Below, piece after piece: positions 10,421 through 20,618 of a stretch of DNA of 64,000 bases. The position numbers were made by a program, and so were the translations under genes. How positions within the stretch are numbered: position 1 is the stretch's first letter; each line of letters starts with the position of its first letter. The notes under the pieces are model-generated. The model did no database searches. It saw nothing but the letters and a program-made list of their open reading frames with translations, and was not told the DNA's origin. The DNA is from Phytophthora quininea (Eukaryota; Oomycota; Peronosporomycetes; Peronosporales; Peronosporaceae), in NCBI GenBank assembly GCA_011947345.1, contig JAAVTG010000832.1, forward strand, positions 1 to 64,000. Direction: 5' to 3'.

Positions 10421-12450
10421 AGCGAATCGAGTACACACCTACAACGGACTCAACGCGTCTCCAACAGAAGGTGCTCGTCGACGGTGTGCTTGAACTGCCA
10501 TACTGTGCGGACACCGGGTCGGATTGGAACATCATTCCCACCAAGTTTGCTACGGAGTTGAAGGAGCTTCGTCACGAAGTCGAAGTCTTTGAGCTGCCTG
10601 AGCCAATTGAGGCTAGAACTGTCGGTGGAACCATGGTCACGGCAACGCACGCCGTCGACGTACAGCTGACTCTTCACACTGCAGCAGGACCGGTCCGTTG
10701 CCAAGACACAAAGAGGTGTTTGGTGATAGACGATGAAGATGAATTCATTGTCGGACGTTCCCTGCTGGCTGAGATGGGAATTGACGTCGATCGTCAACTA
10801 GAGCTACTTGCAGCTCGCAACACCGATGGAAATGACGATCCTATCCAGGAACCAGTAAGTATTCCTCCAAGAGACATCGCAGTCGACGGAGATGTGAAGG
10901 AGCTTCTTGACGGCCTCGTGCAAGACGCAGTAGATCGGGAAGCACTGGATTTGACCAGTGCCAGCAAATTGCTGGCAGTTCTTTGCCAGTTCAGTGGATG
11001 GCGTTTAGCACTCGGCAACGATCCGCCAGCAAACGTTCCGCCGCTAAGGCTGCGATTGAAGCCCGACGCGAAGCCTTACAAGTGCAAGGTCAGGCAGTAC
11101 AGCCCTGAAAAGTCTGCGTTCCTCGAAGATTTCAACAACGAGCTCGTTCGACTTGGTTGGGTGTACCGAAACAAAGAAAGTCGTTGGGCTTGTCCTGCCC
11201 TCCCTGTCAGGAAACCACAGTCAAATGAGTTTCGACAGACGAATGACTACCGGCCCGTCAACAACATGACAGAGCCGATCGTGGGGATCATGCCAAGTCT
11301 ACAGGTCGTGCTCGAAAAGTGCAAGGGCAAGAGATTCTACGCCATTTTTGACTTCATAAAGGGATTCTGGCAGCTACCTTTGCACAAGGAGAGCCAAGAA
11401 ACTCTATCATACATGACGGACAAGGGCGTGTTCACGCCAACGCGTGTGCCGCAAGGCTCGACCGATGCAGCGTTGCATTTCCAGTCCACGGTCGAGGATG
11501 TTCTCGGTGACAGGCTGCACAAGGACGTGCTTGTCTGGATCGACGACCTGTTAGTGTACGCGGACACGGTCAAAGAACTCATCGCTGCTATAGACAGAGT
11601 GCTGCAACGACTTGACAAGCATGGCCTCAAGTTGAGTCCAAAGAAGTGCAAACTTGTCGTGACGGAGGTGAAGTGGTGCGGACGGGTGATCAGTGCCGAA
11701 GGCATCGGGCACGATCCGGAGCGGATCGAGGGTTTGAGAGCCATGCCGCCGCCAACCACCGCAGCCGAATTGCAGCAGTTGTTATGTGCCAGTAACTGGA
11801 TGAGGGAAGGTTTGGTAGACTATGCTCGCGTCGTCAAGCCGCTACAGGAACGACTTGATGAAGCACTCAGAGGCACGAAACGAAGCAAACGGGCAGCAGC
11901 GGGAGTGCAAATCGCTTTGAGCGACAGTGAAATGGAGAGTTTCCAAAACCTGAAGGATCTACTTGCTCACTCCGCCACACTGACTTTCCCAGACCTAGAG
12001 AAGCAATTGTGCTTGCTCACCGATGCGTCGGACAGTGGATGGGGCCTTGTGGTGACCCAAGTGGCAAGCTGGATACCGAGTACGCCTATCCAGGAGCAGC
12101 AACACGAACTGTTGGTTTGCATGGGAGGTAGTTTCACAGGCTCGTCGCTCAACTGGAGTATTATCGACAAGGAATGTTACCCGATCGCACACGCTTGTGA
12201 AAAGCTGGAGTACTTGCTGTTGCGACCCCAAGGCATGAAGATATACTGCGATCACCGCAACATTATCTACATGTTTGCGCCCAGCAAAGCGATGAAGAAG
12301 CATGTCCGTGGCCGTTTGCTTCGCTGGTCAACAAAATTACTCGAGTATCGATACGAGATCGAACACATCGAGGGTGTGCACAACTTATGGGCTGATTTGA
12401 TCTCTCGATGGGGTGGTAAAGCTCAAAAGGCGTCCGCTCTCATGCTGTGA
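10417..12450 (+). CDS. Gypsy-1 Pol: protease, reverse transcriptase, RNase H (677 aa)
   Basis: Starts in the ATGA overlap with gag. An aspartic protease motif DTGSD is at residues 32-36. RT follows, with the FDFIKGFWQLPL block and the catalytic WIDDLL near residue 375. RNase H begins near 533 (LTDASDSGWGL) and includes the later DHRN segment. These activities mature the polyprotein and copy the RNA into DNA. The frame stops at 12450, and the integrase continues in the frame one base away. The change falls just after an A-run at 12425-12428, so a missing base is likely and Pol was probably one long polyprotein. Confidence 0.9.
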   Translation: MKRIEYTPTTDSTRLQQKVLVDGVLELPYCADTGSDWNIIPTKFATELKELRHEVEVFELPEPIEARTVGGTMVTATHAVDVQLTLHTAAGPVRCQDTKRCLVIDDEDEFIVGRSLLAEMGIDVDRQLELLAARNTDGNDDPIQEPVSIPPRDIAVDGDVKELLDGLVQDAVDREALDLTSASKLLAVLCQFSGWRLALGNDPPANVPPLRLRLKPDAKPYKCKVRQYSPEKSAFLEDFNNELVRLGWVYRNKESRWACPALPVRKPQSNEFRQTNDYRPVNNMTEPIVGIMPSLQVVLEKCKGKRFYAIFDFIKGFWQLPLHKESQETLSYMTDKGVFTPTRVPQGSTDAALHFQSTVEDVLGDRLHKDVLVWIDDLLVYADTVKELIAAIDRVLQRLDKHGLKLSPKKCKLVVTEVKWCGRVISAEGIGHDPERIEGLRAMPPPTTAAELQQLLCASNWMREGLVDYARVVKPLQERLDEALRGTKRSKRAAAGVQIALSDSEMESFQNLKDLLAHSATLTFPDLEKQLCLLTDASDSGWGLVVTQVASWIPSTPIQEQQHELLVCMGGSFTGSSLNWSIIDKECYPIAHACEKLEYLLLRPQGMKIYCDHRNIIYMFAPSKAMKKHVRGRLLRWSTKLLEYRYEIEHIEGVHNLWADLISRWGGKAQKASALML

Positions 12451-14041
12451 AGCGACTCTCTCGAGCGAAGAGGAAGCCAAAAGCTCGACAAGCTGCAGTG
12501 ATGACTCCTCGACCGCTTGATGATAGCGGGTTTGTGTGGCCGACGCTCGACGAAATCGCCCGAGCACAAGTAAAGCACACAATTCCCACGGCAGCTGTGA
12601 AGAACAGCAACGGGGTTTGGATACTTGACGAGCGTATTTGGATCTCAACGGAGGAAGACGAATTGATTCTTCGGATCATGGTGATCTCGCACTGTGGCTC
12701 TGCAGGCCACCGTGGCATGCATGTGATGGAAGAGCACATTCGCAGAGTTTTGCGATAGCTGGTTTGGTGGATCGTGTGAAGGCGTTTTGCCAGCAGTATC
12801 TTCTTTGTCTTCACGTCAAGGGTGGTGCCATTATTCCTAGGCCATTCAGCCCTACCTACCACACGTATGAGCGCAACCAAGCGCTTCACTGGGACTACTT
12901 ATCACTTGGCGAATCGTTTGGCACTGCACGCTATGTGCTCGTGCTGAAGGATGAGGCGACTCACTTTGTCGACCTCGTTGCATGTGATAGCCCAACTGCA
13001 GAAGTGGCAGCAGCGGCGATACTTTCCTGGTACAGCAAGTTCGGGATTGCACCAGTATGGATAAGCGACTGTGGATCTCACTTCAAGAACCAAGTGGTGG
13101 CTAGTTTGAACCGGCGATTGAAGGCACGTCAGGATTTCATCCTTGCTTATTCTCCATGGAAAAACGGAACCATTGAACGCGTGAATCGAGACATTACGCA
13201 AATTCTCAAAGCTTTGACTCTGGAATTCAAGGTTAGTCGGCACGATTGGCCCTACCTACTCCCGCTGGTTCAGTCCAGCATTAACCACTCGCCAGTCCAG
13301 TCATTGGCCAACCGCGCTCCGCTTGAGCTCTTCACCGGGTTGCCGTGCCCAAGTGCACTGGACTGCGTACTCTTTCCGGGGAGGAAGGATGGATTGGCCA
13401 CGCTGCCAAGCAACCGGCCCGACATCGAACGGAGGCTGGAGCAGCTAAGGTCCAGCATCAAGGCCATGCACAAGGACGTGGAATCTGAGCGAGCAAAGCA
13501 ACAGCGCCGCTACCAGAACAGGCACCACCACGAACGACCAATCGACTTCTGTGTCGGCGACTACGTGCTAAGGTCAAGGGTCGATGAGAAGCTGCACAGC
13601 AACAAGTTGCTGGTCACCTGGGTTGGACCGTACCGAGTGACCGCCAGCACGGAGTTCTACTTCGTTGTAGAGCACCTCATAACTGGGAGAACACTCCACG
13701 TGCACCCATCAAGACTCAAGTTCTACGCCGACGACTCGCTAGAAGTCACAGCAGAATTGTTGGAGCATGTGTCCTCGCAAGGAACACTCCTAGCTGTTGA
13801 GGAAATCGTCGGACACCGCTACAATGCAGACATGAAGGCATATGAAGTCCAAGTCAAATGGGAAGGGCTTGAGGACATCGAGGCTTCATGGGAATTGCTG
13901 AGTAGCATCAAGGTGGACGTGCCGCATTTCCTGAGCGAGTATGTGGACAGAGTGAAGGATGAACGACTTCAGATCGCAATGGAGACTTCTGAGCAACCGA
14001 AGAAGCCACGAAGCGTCAAGAAGCGTCAAAGAGGAACATGA
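12447..14041 (+). pseudogene. Gypsy-1 integrase with C-terminal chromodomain, frame-broken
   Basis: Read in two frames: 12447-12758 (linker and first zinc-binding His residues, HCGSAGHRG) and 12638-14041. The switch lies at a TTTT run (12748-12751). The catalytic core shows Asp in HWDYLS, Asp in ISDCGSHF and Glu in IERVNRD, so DDE is complete. In the HHCC finger the Cys pair reads CQQYLLC, where CQQCLLC would be expected. A chromodomain (EEIVGHRYN, VQVKWEG, ASWE) lies near residues 387-440 and would steer integration to marked chromatin. It would work if the frame change is a base-calling error. Confidence 0.85.
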
Positions 14042-14245
14042 TGTACTCAAGGCAAAACAGCCCGGAATATTGTCCACTCCTGTGGCAATAGTTCCATGTA
14101 GTCCTAGTTCTACGGGTGTTTGCAAGATACATATATGTTGCCTTCAACTTCAACATGTAACTGTGTTAAAGAAGCGTCTTTTCGGTGATCGCGCCGAATG
14201 AGACAGAGCAAAACAACTTGCGCTAGACCAAGCTTGGAGGGGCAA

Positions 14246-14520
14246 TGTGACGGTGGATAAGAGTCCACGTTTAGTGCCAGCTTGGCTAGGCGCAGCTACC
14301 GCTTGTGGAGGCTCGTGCAGAGCAACACATGCGGCAGCTAATAAGTTCGCACGCACGAGTGGCAGATGGTCACGTCGTCAGGATTCTCCCTGGGCTGCCA
14401 ACGGGCTGGCAGGAGAGACCGAAAACGTACAGCTAGAGTTTAGTTCACTTTGCAATTTGCTCAATACACGTGAGCATACCGGGAGTCCCAGCTCCCAAGA
14501 ATCGTCTAAGACACGTCACA
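14246..14520 (+). repeat. Gypsy-1 3' LTR
   Basis: 275 bp, TGTGACGG to CGTCACA, preceded by GGAGGGG. The second copy of the target duplication TCAAT follows at 14521-14525. Confidence 0.92.
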
Positions 14521-14525
14521 TCAAT

Positions 14526-17482
14526 CCACGAACAAATTTTCTTCGTGCGAGACTTGCAACATTTGATGACGTCCCAGAATTATCGAGGCATTGCCACGTT
14601 CCTGAATTCCGCAAAAGCGTAAATCGGCAATACCTATTTCGCGTGCTTGCACGACAAGGGCTTGGCCCGCGATTTCGTTCGTGGATCGAATTAATGTACG
14701 AACACACACAATGTTCGCTGATGATAAATGGGTGGGCCCAGGATGCTCTATCTCCAGCACGCGGTGTTAAACAAGGGGATCCATTATCGCCGATTTTGTT
14801 TGCACTCTCACTAGAACCAGGAAATCTCTTGCGAACCAATCGAGATCTCGGCGTCGATGTAAATGAGACGCTACGGATTCCTGTGGCGTTTTTGCTGATG
14901 ATACCGTTCTCTTCTCAAGGGAAGGCACAACTGGTGAATCAACTGAAGATCGTAGACTGCTACTGCGTGGGATCTGGAGCGCAGCTGAACCACACCAAGA
15001 GCGTCATGATGAGTCTGAATAACAAGTGTCCAGCACCACGTTTGGAGCCGCTTCGATCGTTGAAACGAGGCGAAACAATGCGCTACCTTGGCATACCTTT
15101 TGGAAATTTGGACACGTCTGAAAAACTCGCGACGCAACTCGATCACAAGATGATTAAACGCTTGCAGCTCTGGAAAGGGCGAGCGCGTACTCTGCTTGGT
15201 CGAAGACTAATCGCTCAAGTTGAGCTTTTGTCTATACTTTGGAACTTCACAACTGCGATGATAATTCCCACGCGATTTATAAAGCGATGGCAAGGAATGA
15301 TAAACCGCTACGTTCTATACAATCACATAAGTGTCGGGAAAACGGGCGTGAGCATTGTACAAAAAGGACTAGCGACGACACCGCGAGAAATGGACGGAAT
15401 CGGAGTCCCTGATGTAGCAACAGTAATTCGCCGTCAGCACCTACAGCAGTTGCAGCATTTTGTGGTGACCACCAGTTCCAACTCAGACAGCGATGACAAC
15501 GTGTGGTATCGACCAATGATCATATACTACGCTAAAGGGAATTTGCTATTGGCCACGATCCAGTGACTTTCTGTTTCAAGATCCACCTCGACCAGCGGGT
15601 TGGAGAGCAAGAATGATCCCACTGTGGAGGCGTCGAACTCTCCGCGATTGGGACAGAATAAATTGGCCACAACGATCGTCGCTACAAGTCAGAAGACTCA
15701 AAAAGTGCAATTTGCATTGTACAGTCCAATATGGTAGAATAAGTCATCTGAATTCCATCTGTGGCACTCCAGAGAGTTAACACAAACTTCGACGCCATTG
15801 CGGTCAGGTACTACCAAGTTTGGCTGCTTATGTCGTGCACTTGCGGAGAAAAAGTTGGACTGTTTTGCCGATTTTCTAGACGAAAATCATTACTGGCCTT
15901 CATCGGCCGCGTTCTTCGCCAAAATATGCTCAACACTTTACCCGACACTCGGATCTGAAGTTGTCCTTACGGATATTTTCGTCTCTACAGACAGTTGAGA
16001 GAAATCATGTCAAGAATTCTACCTCAATCTCATCCAGTAGAGATCCAAGCGGCTGTAGTGTCTGCAGGTGATTGAAGACACGCAGGGGAGTAGGCGGAGC
16101 TCCCAGGAAGATGGCCGAAGTCTATTTGGTAAATTGACAAGTGATCTACTCTCTGCTGGAGCCCGGCTTGGGTCCAGTTGTGCTTGGTTGGCTGGCGCTC
16201 CAGTCAAGACGGTTGTCGTTATTGTCAACGCGGTTGTCGTTATCATCAACACGGCTGTCGTGAGTGTCAACACGTTTGGCGTTATTGCAGTGAACTGTGG
16301 AGTCCAGTCTCCAGACCACCACCATGGCTGCCGCCGGCGCGCCACCGCCGCCGCTAGCGGCTACACCAAGGACGCCGACCCGACAACCGGCTACCGACTA
16401 CCCCGTCATTCACAACCTGCATAAACAACCAAGACTAGCTGCGCCGCGTAATGCAGCGCCATCATAAACAGCCAACGACTGGCCCTGCGAGGCCGGGGAG
16501 GCTGCCACAGAGGAGCACCCCTTGGGTAGGAGCAGAACTAGGAGATCATTGCTTCCGATCAATCTACTTACTTCGCAACTTACTTCCAAGCGCGCAAAAC
16601 GTCATATGAACCTAGGACTCGTTATGCACGAGACCAGCAGCAGCAGCGCTGCCGCTAGCTTGGCATGGCTGGGTACGCCTCGCACTACAGCGGCAAAGGC
16701 AACAAACACACCTCCGATTCACGGATTATCTGTGAGTAATGCCAATATTACTACGCCAAGCGTATGATTCTTTCAAAACTACGGAAAAAGACTGGGGTAA
16801 GCTGCTTGAACAAGCGCCTGCGCTGGAGCACCATCCACTTGAGGATTTGGGATGTCCACGGCGACGTGTTCACCAAACGCTGTCAAAAGTACTAACACTA
16901 CGAGGACTGCTACTTCCAGTGGCTCATGATGTGAAGTTACGACTATATTGCGGTGATATTACCGTCGGTTCGAGGTATACTTCTTGAAATCACTGAACCC
17001 GACAATTCAGCAATGTGTACGCCCTGGGTGCCGAGCGATTGAAACAGTACAACATTGCTTCTTCAAGTGCACATCGCTTACATCGATGTGGGAACACGTG
17101 TACAAACCCTGGCGTCGGGCGTTCAGAACTCGATTGACTTAGCGGCTTCTGCTCTTCCCCCAGCACAAGACCTGCGAGCAAGTTGGCGAGAAAATCACAA
17201 AGTACTCCTTCTGTGGAGAGTACACACGGCAATCATCTTCCATGCAACGTGGAGACTGCGAAATGACATTCTCTTCAGGAGGCCCCAACCGAAACTCCGA
17301 GCATTCCAGGGATGATGTGCTCCTTCAAAATGCACTGCCAATTCATCTACTAACACGCAGCTGAACTCCATTACGACGAATCGGCAATACTGTCGATAAT
17401 ACGTCAATTGGGCTTCGAACCGCCTAAAGACACTGATGCCATCGCTCTAGAGCAACACACCATTTGGATTCCTCAACGATAA
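14526..17482 (+). pseudogene. LINE-A ORF2, 3' part: reverse transcriptase and C-terminal domain
   Basis: Continues the RT frame broken at 8734. The block RGVKQGDPLSPILF is clear near 14760. The catalytic FADD is not read because the frame slips at a T-run near 14890-14894. A thumb region (RLQLWKGRARTLLGRR) follows. The C-terminal part is split over several frames at 15566-17315 and contains a Cys/His cluster (CVRPGCR, TVQHCFFKC) like the zf-RVT domain of LINE proteins. It ends at the TAA at 17480-17482. It aligns throughout with the 34688-36997 copy, apart from the segment 16070-16720. Confidence 0.85.
16070..16720. other. Extra segment in LINE-A absent from the sister copy
   Basis: LINE-B (around 36085-36200) runs through this position with about 100 bp. 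LINE-A instead carries several hundred bases that do not read as ORF2. The segment includes three degenerate 24-bp units at about 16210-16275 (GGTTGTCGTTATTGTCAAC and variants). It could be a small non-autonomous insertion; I did not find a clean target duplication. Confidence 0.45.
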
Positions 17483-17570
17483 ATCTGATGCTACGAGATA
17501 AAGCAGCTTAGACGAGAAATCCGTTAAATTGTTAATCAACTCATTTAAAAATAAAAAATAGCAGCCCATC

Positions 17571-18667
17571 GAAGCGCGGTGATAACAGAGATTTTCTCCT
17601 GAGGCAAATCAAGTACGTACCGGTCAATGCTGTCTTTCATCTAGATTCGACTAAAGCGGCGCTAGACGCAGGCAATGATGCAATGACATCATACTAGTTG
17701 TGGGTTTTGGTAGAAACGCCAGTCTCATGCTCGTGAGCGGGTGGAGGGGTGTTGACGTTGTTAACAAACACCTACGCAGACTACCACTGCAATAAATAAT
17801 GTTCACTGCGAGCCGTTCATAGCAACGCTGGATGCATGCACACGGTAGCGTCAATAGGAAAGGGTCAACAACTTCAAATTTCGCGCCACCAGCAACCCTT
17901 GCCTTGACACTAGGCGCGGTGGCAGCGTTCCCAAGCGCCTCCGCCTGACGAAGAGACAGCAACTGGGCATATGCTGCCAGCACAGGAAACATCCTGACTG
18001 GAACCATCGCAGCAGTCCACCTGGTTGACGGGGACCCAGACGCATACAACATCGCTCTCCCCATAGCTTTCGAATGGGTCTGCAAGGCCTGGGAAGAGAT
18101 GCTGTCTTAGCACATCAAGAACTACTGGGGGCACGCAGGCTTGTATGCCGATAGGATGCATGTCGCTGACCTGCTGAACTCGTGTGAATAAAGCGATCGA
18201 ATAAATGCCTATTGGAGAACTTTTGTAAGTTTGATTTCAGTAGTACTGCATGGCTGATCGGAGATGCAAATCACTCGCAAGGCCTCATTTGCTTAGCGAG
18301 GTAAGTATTTGGCCGCAATTCTCCCTTTGCCGGGGAAATCTGTACGACATCTTTTATCGGATGATGGCGCTTGTTGGATAACTTGGCCCATAACTACACG
18401 AAGCAAAAAATCGTCACCAGCACGTAATAAGCTTTTTCCTCGAATTATATTGTTCTGAATGCGGCAGCAAGCATATTTGCAGACTAGTGAATTTTATTGA
18501 GCGATGTAAACGAGTGCAGACGAATACTACCGGTAGCACTAACGTTAAAGTGGGCTCCTTTCTCCCCTTGCGTGTCTTCAATACCAGCAAAGTGGTCCGT
18601 AGAAGTGTTGTAGCATTGCTAAATTCATGAAGCTACGTAGTATTTCATGTGGCGGGCACTGGTAATT
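17571..18667. other. Intergenic, weak minus-strand frames
   Basis: Overlapping minus-strand frames at 17651-18085 and 17910-18161 may be two frames of one decayed gene, but I recognise no domain. Nothing else is supported. Confidence 0.35.
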
Positions 18668-19174
18668 TCACTCGCCGTTTGTCAGGCGAAGTCTGCGCGT
18701 CGTAGTCTCCTCCGTCTCGTCATCGTCTCCAAACATCCGCTTCCACCAGGACTTGAATCGTTTCCAAACACCCGTGGTCTCTCCGTACGCAGACCCGGTG
18801 CTATCGGTAGACCCCGGATTGGTGTAGTCGACGTAATTGCCTACCGTTCCTGATCCGGTAGAAGTGCCGTACGATGTCCCGCCACCGCCACCACCCCAAG
18901 CTGCAACGTGCCCACCACTCACACCACCACCCGTAGCGACAGCATGCCCACCGCCACCTCCGCCACCATGTCCGCCACCTCCGCCACCATGTCCGCCGCC
19001 ACCGCCACCACCACCTCGTCGCTCTTCGTTTGCGCTTTCGTCCACTTCGTCAAACGAGAAGGACTTGGTTGGAGCAGTTGTCGCGGGGACGTCGTTCTTG
19101 GACGCGCCGACTAAAGTGTCTTTGCCAACGAGCAATGCCATCGCAGTGGCGACAATAACTTGGCCGAGACGCAT
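18668..19174 (-). CDS. WW-FG-RRLR family secreted protein, Gly-rich (member 3, 168 aa)
   Basis: Intact frame. Signal peptide about residues 1-24 (MRLGQVIVATAMALLVG), so the product should enter the secretory pathway. TTAPTKSFSF precedes NEER at 49-52. Residues 53-100 are Gly/His-rich imperfect repeats. The C-terminal block has W137, F140-K141, W143-W144, F148-G149, an acidic linker, and RRLR at 160-163 followed by LTNGE. No Cys pairs and no known domain. It looks like an EER-containing effector candidate without an N-terminal RxLR; function unknown. The nearest neighbour is a broken paralogue at 19927-20239. An AAAGTTAC element at 19203-19210 matches the upstream region of the 39601-40023 member. 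Confidence 0.8.
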   Translation of the reverse strand: MRLGQVIVATAMALLVGKDTLVGASKNDVPATTAPTKSFSFDEVDESANEERRGGGGGGGGHGGGGGGHGGGGGGGHAVATGGGVSGGHVAAWGGGGGGTSYGTSTGSGTVGNYVDYTNPGSTDSTGSAYGETTGVWKRFKSWWKRMFGDDDETEETTTRRLRLTNGE

Positions 19175-19219
19175 GGCAGCGAGAGAAGTGCTTGCCGTTT
19201 AGAAAGTTACCAACTGAGG

Positions 19220-19926
19220 CGGTCAGCGATAGAACGCCACTCACTGTACTAGTAACGCGTACGAAGCGGTGATGATGGCGTAAGACACATCCGCGAGCAC
19301 ATTTTCCTGCCAGGTTCGGCGATTTGGCAGGAAGAAATAGCGTGTTTCTTTTGTCGAGGGAACCAGCTGGGCTCGTGGATTCAGATCGGAGAGCAACCAG
19401 GAAGAGGTCTAGAGCTGCATTCATCCCCGACAACAGCACGAGCGTTCACGTTAATCACATAGTTTTTACACTACTTAATCGCTTTAGTCACGCTTAGGAA
19501 AGCTATTTCGTGGCTTCGTGTTGAAATCCCAGGAAGTGGACATTTTCACGAACAAAATGATTGTCGGGCCTTTTTGGACTTAACTACCGGTATTATGCAG
19601 CACGACAATTTCGATCACCGTTTGCTTGCGTTCTGGAGACCTACGACTTCATTTTCGTTTGAAGTCACAAGTGATACGTCGTGGTGAAAAAATCGACACT
19701 GAGAATACAATTTTCCGCTGACGCGAGGAACTCGTCAGCGTCTTCAAAACGTCAAGCAGCTCGCTTGATACTTCCACGATTGGAAGGAACGATCGCCAGC
19801 TTTGTCCGGTCAACAACAAACGAACTGACGAATCAAGCCGGCCACCACAATAAACCTCGACGAAGAATTAACAAAAATGACTTCGAACGAGAACGAATGT
19901 GGATGCGCCATTACTAGCGACACTGC
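19220..19926. other. Upstream region of member 3, no gene seen
   Basis: No conserved frame. The start of this interval carries the presumed promoter of the minus-strand gene at 18668-19174. Confidence 0.35.
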
Positions 19927-20239
19927 TCAGTTTTTCTTTCCGTTAGCATGTCGAAGTCGACGAGGGACGCAGTCGTCCTCACCGATAAATGTCTTCGTCT
20001 ACCAGGTCTTGAATCTCTTCCAATCGCTCGGATTTTCTTCGGGGTCAGAGCCTGCATCAATCACCATACAATTTTCGTGCGGTCTGGTTGTTGTGGGCTT
20101 TTGGATGGATACCCGCCTCCGCCGAGATCGCAGCAACGGCCGCAGCGAGTCGTTCTTCGTGGTCGTCGTACTTGACCTCACTTGCTGCGTCAGCGAAAGC
20201 TTCAGTCGTAGCGAACAAATCAGTCACTAGTAAACGCAT
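19927..20239 (-). pseudogene. WW-FG-RRLR family pseudogene (member 4)
   Basis: The N-terminal frame gives a shortened signal peptide, then HEER and Ala-rich residues (VAAISAEAG) like the 39601-40023 member. A frame change follows near 20060. The C-terminal frame reads DWKRFKTW, then TAG in place of the second Trp codon, then TKTF and, after an acidic linker, PRRLRHANG. So the family's C-terminal block including RRLR is still recognisable past a nonsense mutation. The deleted signal-peptide core, the nonsense codon and the frame change together make it a clear pseudogene. Confidence 0.7.
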
Positions 20240-20618
20240 AGAGGCTCTGGGAAACGAGAGGAGTGATCACTGCTGGGAAACTTGTGAATTGACCAGTGGT
20301 AAGCTGCACCAAGACCTCATGCCACTGACTGTCGGAAGATGTCGTCAAATCCAGCCGATCGAGAGATAATTTTATTATTTGACAAAAATGCATCATCGTA
20401 GAGACCGCGCGAACTGCAGGCCGGCAGATGCAGGGCATCGAAAGCAGCACGCTTTTGATCAGTCCAGGAATTTGTTGGCTCCGAAGCGAAGATGGTGACG
20501 AAATTGTTGGTAACGAGCTTCCACGCCAGTCCAGTTGAGTGTTCTGGTCTACCTGAAAATAGTCCGACACGGCCACATTCGAGCTTTTCAGCCGAGTATC
20601 ATCAGCAAGGGAACGATC

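Larger units (their letters stand above)
9048..14520 (+). mobile_element. Gypsy-1, complete chromodomain LTR retrotransposon
   Basis: Direct repeats at 9048-9324 and 14246-14520 differ by a 2-bp AG indel in my reading. The element is flanked by the 5-bp duplication TCAAT (9043-9047, 14521-14525). Gene order is gag, protease, RT, RNase H, integrase, chromodomain, which is the Ty3/Gypsy chromovirus order. A purine-rich tract (GGAGGGG) precedes the 3' LTR. The near-identical LTRs imply a recent insertion, younger than the solo LTR beside it or similar in age. Two frame changes in pol could be base-calling errors. Confidence 0.93.
4844..17557 (+). mobile_element. LINE-A, full-length non-LTR retrotransposon interrupted by a solo LTR and a Gypsy element
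   Basis: The element is bounded by a 13-bp direct repeat, ATAGCAGCCCATC, at 4831-4843 and 17558-17570. Without the solo LTR (8740-9035), Gypsy-1 (9048-14520) and their duplicated target bases it is about 6.9 kb. It has a 64-bp 5' leader, two upstream frames, and an ORF2 with apurinic-type endonuclease and reverse transcriptase and a C-terminal Cys-rich region. The 3' end is AT-rich (TTTAAAAATAAAAAATA). Endonuclease plus RT plus long TSD fits an L1/Tx1-like LINE. Related copies lie at 34688-36997, 63287-64000 and, as fragments, 43955-44683. ORF2 has several frame breaks and a stop, so this copy is probably inactive. Confidence 0.9.

Noticed and set aside
17651..18161. Minus-strand frames as a gene
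   Set aside because: No domain, no start context, two competing frames and no similarity elsewhere in the window.
18837..19202. Proline-rich plus-strand frame
   Set aside because: Complement of the Gly-rich repeats of member 3, not an independent protein.
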